Of a DNA stretch of 64,000 nucleotides, positions 35,529-45,616 are shown piece by piece. How positions within the stretch are numbered: the first letter of the stretch is position 1; every line of letters starts with the position of its first letter. The DNA is from Sphingomonas sp. CROZ-RG-20F-R02-07 (lineage in GTDB: Bacteria > Pseudomonadota > Alphaproteobacteria > Sphingomonadales > Sphingomonadaceae): positions 248,001 through 312,000 of the forward strand of contig NZ_JAKNQJ010000002.1 in the NCBI RefSeq assembly GCF_022662335.1. The letters run 5' to 3'. Made by a program: the position numbers and the translations under genes. The notes beneath the pieces are model-generated. The model saw only the letters and a list, made by a program, of their open reading frames with translations, did not search any database and had not been told where the DNA came from.

Positions 35529-36203
35529 ATGTCGTGGACGGACGAGCGGATCGATACGCTCAAGACGATGTGGGAGGGCGGGCAGACCGCGAGTCAGATC
35601 GCCGAGGCACTTGGCGGCGTCAGCCGCAACGCGGTGATCGGCAAGGCGCACCGGCTGGGCCTCCAGTCGCGCCCGTCGCCAGTGAAGTCGAACGAGCCCG
35701 AGGCAAAGCCGGTCGCGGCCGAACCCGCGCCGCCGCCGGTCGTGGTGCCACCCCCGCCACCCGAACCCGAGCCGGAACCGGTCCGCGCCGCGCCGGCGCC
35801 GGTCGCGGCACCCCCCGCCGACGAGGACATGGACGCCGAGGAGCCCGCACCCGTGCGGCCCCCGCAACCGATCCTCCGCTCGGTCGGCCCCGGCGGCTTC
35901 CTGCGCCAGGCGCCCGGCGAGCAACAGCCCCCCAGCACGCCCGCGCCGCCGCGCCGTCTCGTGCCGGCCAAGCCCTCGGCCGACATGGCGGGCAAGACGA
36001 GCCTGCTCGATCTGAACGATCGCATCTGCAAATGGCCGCTCGGCCATCCCGGCGAGCCCGATTTCCATTTTTGCGGCGACAAGGTGAATCCGGGCTTCCC
36101 GTACTGCGTGGATCATTGCGGCCATGCCTATCAGGCGCAGCTCCCCCGCCGCGACCGCCGCCCGCCGCCGCCGCTCCCGTTCGGCGGACCGCGCGTACGG
36201 TAA
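35529..36203 (+). CDS. gcrA: cell cycle regulator GcrA
   Basis: 224 residues. The N-terminal helix-turn-helix, WTDERIDTLKTMWEGGQTAS then ALGGVSRNAVIGKAHRLGL, is the signature of GcrA, which binds GANTC sites methylated by CcrM and recruits sigma-70 RNA polymerase. A long Pro/Ala/Glu linker follows (about residues 55-150). The C-terminal RNA-polymerase-binding domain has CKWPLGHPGEPDFHFCG and FPYCVDHC. Caulobacter GcrA is about 173 residues; the linker accounts for the extra length. ATG 35529 is preferred over 35520 because GAGGA lies nine bases before it. Divergent from the ABC permease. Confidence 0.93.
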   Translation: MSWTDERIDTLKTMWEGGQTASQIAEALGGVSRNAVIGKAHRLGLQSRPSPVKSNEPEAKPVAAEPAPPPVVVPPPPPEPEPEPVRAAPAPVAAPPADEDMDAEEPAPVRPPQPILRSVGPGGFLRQAPGEQQPPSTPAPPRRLVPAKPSADMAGKTSLLDLNDRICKWPLGHPGEPDFHFCGDKVNPGFPYCVDHCGHAYQAQLPRRDRRPPPPLPFGGPRVR

Positions 36204-36292
36204 AGCCCAAGGCTTTGCCGACGCATAGCGGCGGTCCGCCTGGCCGGCGCGGCCGAAAGCCGCGTCCGACATCATGGGCTTTGCCCATGATG
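36199..36292 (+). repeat. serial hairpins downstream of gcrA
   Basis: Three stems follow the gcrA stop. GGTAAAGCC/GGCTTTGCC (36199-36219) starts on the stop codon itself and has one wobble pair. CGCGGC/GCCGCG (36248-36264) has a five-base loop. CATCATGGGC/GCCCATGATG (36270-36292) is a perfect ten-base stem with a TTT loop. None has a proper T-run. They may protect or terminate the gcrA mRNA, or mark a repeat insertion. Confidence 0.7.
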
Positions 36293-36319
36293 CGTGGTGG
36301 AGAGCCCGTGGCACCCCTG

Positions 36320-38485
<2,166 letters not shown>

Positions 38486-38528
38486 GGTGTTGATTCGCGG
38501 GTGCGATCGCCCGTATTGAACGGCTTCG

Positions 38529-38560
38529 GGGCGGTCCTCCACGGGCCGCCCTTTTCGTTT
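38529..38560 (+). terminator. Rho-independent terminator after parE
   Basis: GGGCGGTCC (38529-38537) pairs over nine positions, including one T-G wobble, with GGGCCGCCC (38543-38551), loop TCCAC. TTTTCGTTT follows at once. It lies 44 bases past the parE stop and ends 17 bases before the argD start. Confidence 0.85.
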
Positions 38561-38577
38561 CGAGGAAGGAAGCGCCC

Positions 38578-39774
38578 GTGGCCATCACCCCGCTCATGCC
38601 CGTCTATCCGCGGTGCGGCGTGCGTCCGGTGCGCGGCGAGGGCTGTCACCTGATCGGCGAGGACGGCACGCGCTATCTCGACATGGCGGCGGGCATCGCG
38701 GTCAACGCGCTGGGCCACGGCCATCCGCATCTGGTGAAGGCGATCGCCGAACAGGCCGCCACGCTGATGCACGTCTCCAACCTGTACGGCAGCCCGCAGG
38801 GCGAGGCGCTGGCTGAGCGGATCGTCGCCAACAGCTTCGCCGACACGGTGTTCTTCACCAATTCGGGCACCGAGGCGGTGGAATGCGCGATCAAGACCGC
38901 GCGCCGCTTCCATTTCGCGGAAGGCAATCCGCAGCGCCACACGATCATCACGTTCGAGAACGCGTTTCACGGGCGGACGATGGGCGCGATCTCGGCGACC
39001 AACCAGTCCAAGATGCGCGACGGCTTCGAGCCGCTGCTGCCCGGCTTCGCCTATGCGCCGTTCAACGATCTGGCGGCCGCCTTGGCGCTGATCGACGACG
39101 AGACCGCCGGCTTCATGGTCGAGACGATCCAGGGCGAGGGCGGCGTCTCGGTTGCCACGCCCGAATTCATCCAGGGCCTGCGTCGGGTGTGCGACGAGCA
39201 TGGCCTGTTGCTGATCCTCGACGAGGTGCAGTGCGGCTATGGCCGGACGGGCAAGATGTGGGCCTATGAGCATTACGGCATCGAACCCGACATCATGCCC
39301 ATCGCCAAGGGCATCGGTGGCGGCTTTCCGCTGGGCGCCTGCCTCGCCACCGAACGCGCGGCCAAGGGCATGGTGATCGGCACCCACGGCTCTACGTATG
39401 GCGGCAATCCGCTGGCGATGGCGGCGGGGCAGGCGGTGCTCGACGTGATGCTCGAAGACGGCTTCCTCGCGCAGGTCGAGGCGATGGGCGAGCGGCTGCG
39501 CGGCGGGTTGGAGCAACTGATCCCCAATCACGACCATGTGTTCGAGGGCGTGCGCGGGCGCGGGCTGATGCTGGGGCTGAAGCTGAAGGCGGGCGTCGAG
39601 CCGCGCGATTTCGTGGCGCATGCGCGCGACAACCATCAGTTACTGCTGGTCGCGGCGGGCGGGAACGTCGTGCGCATCCTGCCCCCGCTGGTGATCGACG
39701 AGCGCCATGTCGTCGAATGCCTCGACAAGCTGGCCACCGCCGCGCGCGTCTATGTGCCGGCGGCGGACGACTGA
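38578..39774 (+). CDS. argD: acetylornithine/aspartate aminotransferase family (ArgD)
   Basis: 398 residues of class III PLP aminotransferases. ArgD converts N-acetylglutamate semialdehyde to N-acetylornithine, and often also serves lysine synthesis. [21 protein letters not shown] near the N-terminus, [34 protein letters not shown]-like [22 protein letters not shown] and the PLP-lysine stretch [14 protein letters not shown] are visible. The start is a GTG with GAGGAAGG about nine bases upstream. A terminator just before it gives it its own promoter; argF follows after 103 bases, so the two probably form an arginine operon. Confidence 0.95.
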   Translation: MAITPLMPVYPRCGVRPVRGEGCHLIGEDGTRYLDMAAGIAVNALGHGHPHLVKAIAEQAATLMHVSNLYGSPQGEALAERIVANSFADTVFFTNSGTEAVECAIKTARRFHFAEGNPQRHTIITFENAFHGRTMGAISATNQSKMRDGFEPLLPGFAYAPFNDLAAALALIDDETAGFMVETIQGEGGVSVATPEFIQGLRRVCDEHGLLLILDEVQCGYGRTGKMWAYEHYGIEPDIMPIAKGIGGGFPLGACLATERAAKGMVIGTHGSTYGGNPLAMAAGQAVLDVMLEDGFLAQVEAMGERLRGGLEQLIPNHDHVFEGVRGRGLMLGLKLKAGVEPRDFVAHARDNHQLLLVAAGGNVVRILPPLVIDERHVVECLDKLATAARVYVPAADD

Positions 39775-39877
39775 GAACGACAGGCTCCGATGCGGGGAGC
39801 GACGAAGCGGACCGTCGCGAGCGGGCGCCGCCGGGCAGGGCGGCGTGATCCCCGGTCGTCATGGGGGGAGAATTGAG

Positions 39878-40795
39878 ATGCGCCATTTCCTGAACCTGTC
39901 CGATGCGGGGCCGGACGGCATCGCGGCGATGCTGGCCGATGCAATCGATCGCAAGGCCGCGCGCGCCGGCTGGCCCAAGGGGCGCGCCGATGCCGACGCG
40001 CCACTCGCCGGCCATACGCTCGCGATGGTGTTCGAAAAGAGCTCGACCCGCACCCGCGTGTCGTTCGACATGGCGATCCGTCAGCTCGGCGGATCGAGCA
40101 TCGTCATGGATGCCGGCACCATGCAGCTGGGACGCGGCGAAAGCGTCGCGGATACCGCACGCGTGCTGTCGGGCTATTGCGACGCGATCATGATCCGCAC
40201 CGACGATCACGCCAAGCTGGACGAGATGGCGCATCACGCCGGCGTCCCCGTCATCAACGGGCTGACCGATGCCTCGCATCCCTGCCAGATCATGGCCGAC
40301 CTGTTGACGATCGTGGAGCGCGGCAAGGCGCTGCCCGGCCTGAAGGTTGCGTGGCTGGGCGACGGCAACAACGTGCTCGCTTCGATCGTCGAGGCCGCGG
40401 GGCTGATGCATTTCGACGTGGTCGCCGCCTGCCCGCAGGGGTTCCAGCCCGAGGAGGAGGCGGTGATCGCCGGCCGGGGGCGTGCGCGGATCGTCGCGGA
40501 TCCGCGCGAGGCGGTGGAGGGCGCCGACATCGTCGTCACCGACACCTGGATCTCGATGGGCCAGGCGCATGCCGACACGAAGCTGGCGGCGATGATGCCC
40601 TATCAGGTGACGCCCGCGCTGATGGCGGCGGCCAAGCCCGATGCGGCGTTCCTCCATTGCCTGCCCGCGCATCGTGGCGAAGAGGTGACGGCGGACGTGA
40701 TCGACGGCCCGCAATCGCTGATCTGGGCGGAGGCGGAGAACCGGCTCCACGCGCAGAAGAGCGTGCTGCGCTGGTGCTTCGGCCAGATCGGTTGA
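39878..40795 (+). CDS. argF: ornithine carbamoyltransferase
   Basis: 305 residues. It makes citrulline from ornithine and carbamoyl phosphate. The carbamoyl phosphate loop [12 protein letters not shown], the HPCQ element of [11 protein letters not shown], the ornithine-side DTWISMGQ and the catalytic-cysteine motif [12 protein letters not shown] are all in place. The ATG at 39878 is preceded by GGGGGGAG. The 103-base spacer after argD holds no recognisable gene or terminator, so it is probably co-transcribed with argD. Confidence 0.97.
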   Translation: MRHFLNLSDAGPDGIAAMLADAIDRKAARAGWPKGRADADAPLAGHTLAMVFEKSSTRTRVSFDMAIRQLGGSSIVMDAGTMQLGRGESVADTARVLSGYCDAIMIRTDDHAKLDEMAHHAGVPVINGLTDASHPCQIMADLLTIVERGKALPGLKVAWLGDGNNVLASIVEAAGLMHFDVVAACPQGFQPEEEAVIAGRGRARIVADPREAVEGADIVVTDTWISMGQAHADTKLAAMMPYQVTPALMAAAKPDAAFLHCLPAHRGEEVTADVIDGPQSLIWAEAENRLHAQKSVLRWCFGQIG

Positions 40796-40818
40796 TCGGG
40801 GAGCGTATCTCCCTATCT

Positions 40819-40904
40819 CCGTCATGCCCGCGAACGCGGGTATTCCGCTGCTCGACGCGGCGGTGAAGGAAGAAGCGGGATCCCCGCTTTCGCGGGGATG
40901 ACGG
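40819..40904. repeat. REP-like palindrome CCGTCATxCCCGCGAAxGCGGG abutting hslO
   Basis: The left arm at 40819-40849 (CCGTCATGCCCGCGAACGCGGG) and the right arm at 40874-40904 (CCCCGCTTTCGCGGGGATGACGG) are inverted copies; each arm is itself a hairpin. The right arm ends on the base before the hslO ATG, so the repeat supplies the whole leader of that gene, including the GGGGA that could serve as its ribosome-binding site. Confidence 0.85.
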
Positions 40905-41816
40905 ATGGACGGACCGATTACCGATGACACCGATCGCGCGCTCGGCTTCGCGATCCCGCTGCGCCATGCGCGGGGGCGGATCGTTCGGCTGGGGCCGACG
41001 CTCGACACGATCCTGTCGGCGCACGCCTATCCGCCCGCGATCGAGGCGCTGCTCGCCGAGGCGCTGACCTTGTGCGCGCTGATCGGATCGACGTTGAAGG
41101 ACGCCGCCGGCCAGTTGACGATGCAGACGCGCAGCGACAGCGGCGTCGTCCAGTTGCTCGTCTGCGACTATCGCGGCGGCGAGCTGCGCGGCTATATCCA
41201 ATATGACGCGGACAAGCTGGCCGAGGCGCCCGAGAACCCCACGCTCTTCGCGCTGTTCGGCCAGGGCTATCTCGCGATCACGTTCGACATGGAAACCAGC
41301 GGCGAGCGCTATCAGGGCATCGTACCGCTCGACGGCGAGACGCTGTCGGCGGCGGCACAAAGCTATTTTATCCAGTCCGAACAGATCCCCAGCCTCGTCC
41401 GCGTCGGTATCGACAAGCGCGCCGACGGCACCACGATCGCGGGCGGCCTGTTCCTCCAGCATCTGCCCGAAGGCGAGGATGGCCGCGAGCGGCTGCACAC
41501 CAAGCTCGATCATCCCGAATGGGAGCATGTCGCCGCCCTGGGCCTCACCATGGGCGCGGACGAGCTCGCAGCGCCCGAGATCGCGCTCGAAACGCTCGTG
41601 TGGCGGCTGTTCAACGAGGAGGATGTCCGCGTGCTCGCCACGACCGGGCTGGCGCGCGGGTGCCGCTGCACCGCCGAGCATATCGCGGGCGTGCTGGCCA
41701 AGTTCGGCGTCGAGGAACGGCGCGAGATGGCGGATGCGGACGGCATGATCCGCGTCGACTGCGCCTTTTGCGCCAGCGTCTTTCCGGTGCCGGCGGAGGA
41801 AGTGGGCGTTTCGTAA
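40905..41816 (+). CDS. hslO: redox-regulated chaperone Hsp33
   Basis: 303 residues. Hsp33 is a cytoplasmic holdase switched on by oxidation and unfolding. The N-terminal substrate-binding domain (GRIVRLGPTLDTILSAHAYPP, then LTMQTRSDSGVVQLLVCDYRGGELRGY) leads to the zinc switch: CRC in RGCRC near residue 248, and CAFC in VDCAFCASVF near 285, giving the four zinc cysteines (CxC and CxxC). The start codon directly follows a REP-like palindrome. A terminator-like region lies past its stop. Confidence 0.95.
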   Translation: MDGPITDDTDRALGFAIPLRHARGRIVRLGPTLDTILSAHAYPPAIEALLAEALTLCALIGSTLKDAAGQLTMQTRSDSGVVQLLVCDYRGGELRGYIQYDADKLAEAPENPTLFALFGQGYLAITFDMETSGERYQGIVPLDGETLSAAAQSYFIQSEQIPSLVRVGIDKRADGTTIAGGLFLQHLPEGEDGRERLHTKLDHPEWEHVAALGLTMGADELAAPEIALETLVWRLFNEEDVRVLATTGLARGCRCTAEHIAGVLAKFGVEERREMADADGMIRVDCAFCASVFPVPAEEVGVS

Positions 41817-41831
41817 CGCGTCCTTTACCTT

Positions 41832-41923
41832 CCTCTGCAACAGAGGGGTGGTGCTTTCGGCACGCTTTTCTCCCAATCGGCCGCAAGGCCTGCCTTAGGC
41901 CGCCACCGTGCGGCCCTTTTTTT
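41832..41923 (+). terminator. three-hairpin region with a final terminator between hslO and queC
   Basis: CCTCT/AGAGG (41832-41846), GTGC/GCAC (41851-41863) and GGCCGC/GCGGCC (41898-41915, loop CACCGT) are followed by seven T at 41917-41923. The last stem is a good Rho-independent terminator, probably for hslO. A second GGCCGC at 41879-41884 could pair with the same 3' arm, so alternative folding and attenuation of queC, whose ATG is 41 bases on, is conceivable. Confidence 0.7.
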
Positions 41924-41964
41924 GTTTGCGATGGCGGCGGAGCGGGCCTAGCGGCGTGGGGATC

Positions 41965-42657
41965 ATGACATCTCCCAAGCTCCTTGCGGTCGCGCTCGTG
42001 TCGGGCGGGCTCGACTCGATGGTGTCCGCCGCCTCCGCGGTGGCGGACGGTTACCGCCTGCTCGCGCTCTCGGTCGATTACAACCAGCGCCACCGGGTCG
42101 AACTCGCCGCCGCGGCGCGCGTCGCCGAGGCGATCGGTGCCGAGCGGCACATCGTCCTGCCGCTCGATCTGTCGGCATTCGGCGGCTCCGCGCTCACCGC
42201 CGACATTGCGGTGCCCAAGGAGGGCGTGCAGCCGGGCATCCCCGTCACCTATGTGCCCGCGCGCAACACGATCTTTCTCAGCCTCGCGCTCGGCTGGGCG
42301 GAGGCGGCTGGGGCGCACGACCTGTTCATCGGCGTCAATGCGCTCGATTATTCGGGCTATCCCGATTGCCGGCCCGAGTTCATCGCCGGCTTCGAGGCGC
42401 TGGCCGAACTGGCCACCAAGGCGGGCGTCGAGGGCGAGCCCTTCCGCATCCGGGCGCCGCTGCAGATGATGAGCAAAGCCGATATCGTACGCGAGGGGCA
42501 GCGGCTCGGGCTCGACATGGGGCTGAGCTGGTCGTGCTACGATCCGACGCCGGCGGGCGAGCATTGCGGGCTGTGCGACAGCTGCCGGCTGCGCGCGCGC
42601 GGCTTCGAGGAAGCGGGCGTGGCCGATCCCACGGTCTACGCCGTTCGGCCGGATTGA
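41965..42657 (+). CDS. queC: 7-cyano-7-deazaguanine synthase
   Basis: 230 residues. QueC turns 7-carboxy-7-deazaguanine into preQ0 with ATP and ammonia, in the queuosine pathway. The PP-loop VSGGLDS is near residue 12, SVDYNQRHR follows, and [19 protein letters not shown] and [17 protein letters not shown] are typical. C-terminal CYDP plus HCGLCDSC hold the four zinc cysteines. The ATG at 41965 has GGGGA five bases upstream. Seven bases separate it from queE, which makes its substrate. Confidence 0.96.
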   Translation: MTSPKLLAVALVSGGLDSMVSAASAVADGYRLLALSVDYNQRHRVELAAAARVAEAIGAERHIVLPLDLSAFGGSALTADIAVPKEGVQPGIPVTYVPARNTIFLSLALGWAEAAGAHDLFIGVNALDYSGYPDCRPEFIAGFEALAELATKAGVEGEPFRIRAPLQMMSKADIVREGQRLGLDMGLSWSCYDPTPAGEHCGLCDSCRLRARGFEEAGVADPTVYAVRPD

Positions 42658-42664
42658 GGGCCCC

Positions 42665-43297
42665 GTGAGCTATGCCGTCAAGGAGATGTTCCTGACGCTC
42701 CAGGGCGAGGGCGTGAACGCCGGCGCCCGCGCGGTGTTCGTGCGCTTTGCCGGTTGCAACCTGTGGTCGGGCCGCGAACAGGACCGCGCGACCGCGATCT
42801 GCCGCTTCTGCGACACCGATTTCGTCGGCACCGATGGCCTAGGCGGCGGCAAGTTCGCCGATGCCGCCGGGCTGGTCGCCGATGTGGTGCGACACTGGGG
42901 CGATGGCGGTACGAACCGATTCGTCGTGCTCACCGGGGGCGAGCCGATGCTCCAGATCGACGATGCGCTGGTCGATGCGCTCCACGCCTCCGGGTTCCGG
43001 ATCGCGATCGAGACCAACGGCACGTTGCCGGCGCATCCGGGGATCGACTGGGTCTGCGTCAGCCCCAAGGCGGGCAGCGTGGTCGTGCAGCGCCGGGGCG
43101 ACGAGCTGAAGCTCGTCTGGCCGCAGGCGGGCAGCGATCTCGATGCGGCGGAGCGCTGGGATTTCACCCACCGGCTGATCCAGCCGATGGACGATGCGAA
43201 CGGTGCGGCAAATGTGGCGGCGGCGATCGCGCTGGTGATGGACCGGCCGCAATGGCGGCTGTCGCTCCAGACGCACAAGATGCTCGGGCTGCGCTGA
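42665..43297 (+). CDS. queE: 7-carboxy-7-deazaguanine synthase
   Basis: 210 residues. A radical SAM enzyme that contracts 6-carboxytetrahydropterin to 7-carboxy-7-deazaguanine. The 4Fe-4S cysteines are C31 (in FAGCNL), then after 14 residues C46, then FC at 49: the CX14CX2C pattern of the long-insert QueE type rather than the CX3CX2C of most radical SAM proteins. TLQGEGVNAG, LTGGEPMLQ and ETNGT are further signatures. It starts at GTG. queD is not present in the window. Confidence 0.95.
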   Translation: MSYAVKEMFLTLQGEGVNAGARAVFVRFAGCNLWSGREQDRATAICRFCDTDFVGTDGLGGGKFADAAGLVADVVRHWGDGGTNRFVVLTGGEPMLQIDDALVDALHASGFRIAIETNGTLPAHPGIDWVCVSPKAGSVVVQRRGDELKLVWPQAGSDLDAAERWDFTHRLIQPMDDANGAANVAAAIALVMDRPQWRLSLQTHKMLGLR

Positions 43298-43334
43298 GCC
43301 TGAAGCGGATGGCATTGGCTTGACCGGATCACGA

Positions 43335-43429
43335 GATCCGTTCGTGCTGAGCCTGTCGAGGCACGCTCTCCGCAGGCGCGCCTTCGCATTCTGAACAGGC
43401 CCTTCGACATGCTCGGGGCGAACGGATCG
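43335..43429. repeat. copy of the CCGTTCGTGCTGAGC paired inverted element
   Basis: The left arm 43335-43366 (CCGTTCGTGCTGAGCCTGTCG) and right arm 43398-43429 (CCCTTCGACATGCTCGGGGCG, then AACGG) are inverted, with a 31-base centre. Size and arm layout match the element at 34435-34532. It fills most of the gap between queE and the convergent secreted-protein gene. Confidence 0.85.
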
Positions 43430-43488
43430 AAGTAAGCTCATCGAACTCCGCCCCCATCTCCGCCGGTGCGGGGATGGGGGCGGGGGGC

Positions 43489-44223
43489 TTATTGCGACGC
43501 CACCGCATTCGCCGGCGCCGCCACGGCGACCGCGGCCGGTGCCATGGCGGGTGGCCAGTTGATCGGGCCGCACTTCTTCTCGACCCAATTGGCCTTCTTG
43601 TCCCAGCAGATCGCATCGAGCCGAGGCAGCTTCACCTGCGCGGTGTCGCGGCCGATATAGCGCGGAAAGCGCTGCTCGCCCCAGGGCGTCAGGCTGTTGC
43701 GCAGCTCGCGCATCCGCCCCTCGACCAGCGCGCCGAGCTGGCCGCGCGGCGTGAAGATCGCCTCGCGGCCGATCGAATTGGCGGTCTGGCAGAAATTATA
43801 CTGCGCGTTGACCGTGGCATAGGCCGAATAGCTGCGCGTGTTGAACTGGTCGAACGCGTCCTGACCGGCCTTCTTGGTCTTGGCCATGCGCGTGTAATAT
43901 TTGCTCACGCCGTCCATGGCGGTCTTCAGTTCGTCCTTGTGATCGGTGAGCAGCGCGTTGTAGTTCGACACGACGAGCAGGGTGGGCTCGAACTGGCATT
44001 GCAGCGCGGCGACGTTCAGCGCCGAACGCATCGTCCAGATCATCGCCGCGCGCTGTTCGGCGGCCGTCGCGCCCGGCATGTTGAGCCCGATATCGGCCTC
44101 GTCGCCGCGCACCGGCTGGCCGCTCATGTCGTGCGGTTGAAGAAAGAACTGGGCGGAGGCGGAATTCGCCGTCGTCGCCATCACCAATGCAGCCGATATG
44201 GCCGCCGAACGCACGTTACGCAT
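43489..44223 (-). CDS. secreted protein of unknown function
   Basis: 244 residues. A Sec signal peptide (MRNVRSAAISAALVMATTAN, cut near ASAQF) points to the periplasm. The mature protein is mostly helical, with Cys in LQCQF, FCQTAN, AICWDKK and KKCGPINW, so four cysteines that could form two disulphides. It ends in an Ala/Pro/Val tail. The segment PRYIGRDTAQVKLPRLDAICW and the Trp-rich end recall nothing I can name. The ATG at 44223 has GGGAGGG nine bases before it. It is on the minus strand with two further genes after a terminator. Confidence 0.8.
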   Translation of the reverse strand: MRNVRSAAISAALVMATTANSASAQFFLQPHDMSGQPVRGDEADIGLNMPGATAAEQRAAMIWTMRSALNVAALQCQFEPTLLVVSNYNALLTDHKDELKTAMDGVSKYYTRMAKTKKAGQDAFDQFNTRSYSAYATVNAQYNFCQTANSIGREAIFTPRGQLGALVEGRMRELRNSLTPWGEQRFPRYIGRDTAQVKLPRLDAICWDKKANWVEKKCGPINWPPAMAPAAVAVAAPANAVASQ

Positions 44224-44362
44224 CTTACCCTCCCCGGGAACCGGGGTGGAATCTAAGGCATTTCGCGCGACGGCCCAAATGCTTTTTAACCACGATCCGT
44301 CGCAGCGGGGGCTCGGAACGGCGCTACGCCTGCGCAACGATCCGGCGGGAATGCGGCGCACG

Positions 44363-44394
44363 AAAAAAGGGCCGCCCGGTCGCCCGGTCGGCCC
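44363..44394 (-). terminator. Rho-independent terminator of the methionine-rich lipoprotein gene
   Basis: On the minus strand GGGCCG and CGGCCC pair, extended by CCGG/CCGG past a mismatch around a GCGA loop, and TTTTTT follows. It lies 38 bases past the stop of the lipoprotein gene, whose transcript it must end before the secreted-protein gene begins. Confidence 0.85.
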
Positions 44395-44432
44395 CTTTCC
44401 GTCCGAAGACGCGATCAACCCTGGCGGGTTGA

Positions 44433-44711
44433 TTACATCGCGTTCGTGGTCGTGGTGTTGGTGGTCGTCATGGTGCTGTTCGCCATCATGCCGCCATTGC
44501 CCATCGTGTCGTTCGCCATCATGCCGCCGTTCGACGCACCGTCGACCGCCGTCATGTTGTCCGACATCGTGTCCATGCCCTCGGTCGAGTTCATGTCGGT
44601 GACCATCGTGTTCTCGGTGGTCGTGTCGGTCTTCGGGCCGCAAGCCGAAACCGCGAGTGCCGCACCGGCGATCATCGAACCGGTCAGGACCTTGGAAATG
44701 AGTGCACGCAT
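44433..44711 (-). CDS. methionine-, threonine- and asparagine-rich lipoprotein
   Basis: 92 residues. The signal peptide MRALISKVLTGSMIAGAALA ends in a lipobox AVSAC with the acylated Cys at residue 24. The 68 residues after it contain 12 methionines and are otherwise Thr, Asn, Asp and Gly, with no aromatic residue. A ten-residue unit, NGGMMAN(D/S)TM, is repeated; in DNA a 30-base direct repeat lies at 44469-44528. It is surely disordered. Met-rich stretches can bind Cu(I) or scavenge oxidants, but that is inference. A good GGGAG lies before the ATG at 44711, and a terminator follows the stop. Confidence 0.82.
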   Translation of the reverse strand: MRALISKVLTGSMIAGAALAVSACGPKTDTTTENTMVTDMNSTEGMDTMSDNMTAVDGASNGGMMANDTMGNGGMMANSTMTTTNTTTTNAM

Positions 44712-44804
44712 TGGATAGCTCCCTTGGATAGAGGATTTGGACGGCGCGGGTCGCCCCTTTAATACCCAAATCACAGTGGACATTAAACCGAAGCGCTTCC
44801 GCCC

Positions 44805-45470
44805 TCAAGCCTCGTTTTGTCGCGACGAAGAAAGAGTTTCGATGAAGTGGCCTGCATTGGCCGCCAGCGCCGCGTCGAACGCCGCCAGATCCGCATCCCG
44901 GCCGAGTGCGGCAAGACTGGTGACCGGGAATTCGGCGAGGCCGCACGGCACGATCCCGCCGAAATGCGACAAATCGGGCGCGACGTTCACCGCAAAGCCG
45001 TGGAGCGTCACCCAGCGCTTCACCCGCACGCCGATCGCACCGATCTTGGCCTCCGCGCCGCCGTCGCGCGTCCAGATGCCGACGCGGCCGGGCACGCTGA
45101 ACGCGGTCACGCCCAGTTCGCCCAGCGCGGCGATCACCCAATCCTCGAGCGCATGGACGAACCCGCGCACGTCACGCCCCCGCCGCCCGAGATCGAGCAC
45201 GAGATAGCCGACGCGCTGGCCGGGCCCATGATAGGTGTAGCGCCCGCCGCGCCCGGTCTCGACGACGGGAAAGCGCGGATCGATCAGCTCGGCGGCGTCC
45301 GCGCTGGTGCCGCCGGTATAGACGGGGGGGTGTTCGAGCAGCCAGACAAGCTCGCGCTGCTCGCCCACCGCGACCGCGGCGGCGCGCGCCTCCATCGCCG
45401 CCAGCGATTCGGCATACGGGATCAGCCCTGGGCTGATGCGCCATTCGGGATCGGCGATGGGATCGGTCAC
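44805..45470 (-). CDS. lipB: lipoyl(octanoyl) transferase
   Basis: 221 residues from the GTG at 45470. LipB moves octanoate from acyl carrier protein to lipoyl domains. [32 protein letters not shown], the core [22 protein letters not shown], the catalytic lysine region [23 protein letters not shown] and the cysteine in [15 protein letters not shown] are visible. The start is uncertain: an open frame continues to 45563, but its first 30 residues ([12 protein letters not shown]) come from a 12-base tandem repeat. GTGs at 45470 or 45476 are the likely starts; no good ribosome-binding site is seen. Confidence 0.9.
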   Translation of the reverse strand: MTDPIADPEWRISPGLIPYAESLAAMEARAAAVAVGEQRELVWLLEHPPVYTGGTSADAAELIDPRFPVVETGRGGRYTYHGPGQRVGYLVLDLGRRGRDVRGFVHALEDWVIAALGELGVTAFSVPGRVGIWTRDGGAEAKIGAIGVRVKRWVTLHGFAVNVAPDLSHFGGIVPCGLAEFPVTSLAALGRDADLAAFDAALAANAGHFIETLSSSRQNEA

Positions 45471-45502
45471 GACCACGCATCTGCGCACGAAGCGGGGCGC
45501 TT

Positions 45503-45550
45503 GCAAGCGTCGGGGCAAGCGTGGGGGCAAGCGTGGGGGCAAGCGCAGGG
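45503..45550. repeat. four tandem copies of GCAAGCGTGGGG
   Basis: A 12-base unit at 45503, 45515, 45527 and 45539: GCAAGCGTCGGG, GCAAGCGTGGGG twice, and GCAAGCGCAGGG. It lies in the gap between divergent lipB and the first of two membrane-protein genes, so it could affect both promoters and vary in copy number. Confidence 0.9.
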
Positions 45551-45616
45551 CTCGCTTTGGCACGCCGCTTCGACTAGCATGCCAAGCGAGGTCGCGGCGA
45601 AAACGGGGGCAATCGC

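Noticed and set aside
39775-39877. A small gene between argD and argF
   Set aside because: The frame that runs through it has no ribosome-binding site of its own, and the argF family start fits 39878.
41817-41964. A preQ1 riboswitch before queC
   Set aside because: The region is structured, but I cannot fit the H-type pseudoknot and conserved loops of preQ1-I, nor the layout of type II or III; only a generic attenuator-like arrangement remains.
43489-45141. A 550-residue minus-strand protein including the secreted protein
   Set aside because: The upstream half is antisense or out of frame to lipB and the Met-rich lipoprotein; a signal peptide and good ribosome-binding site mark the real start at 44223.
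45471-45563. An extended LipB N-terminus of about 30 residues
   Set aside because: It is encoded by a 12-base tandem repeat and has no counterpart in LipB proteins.
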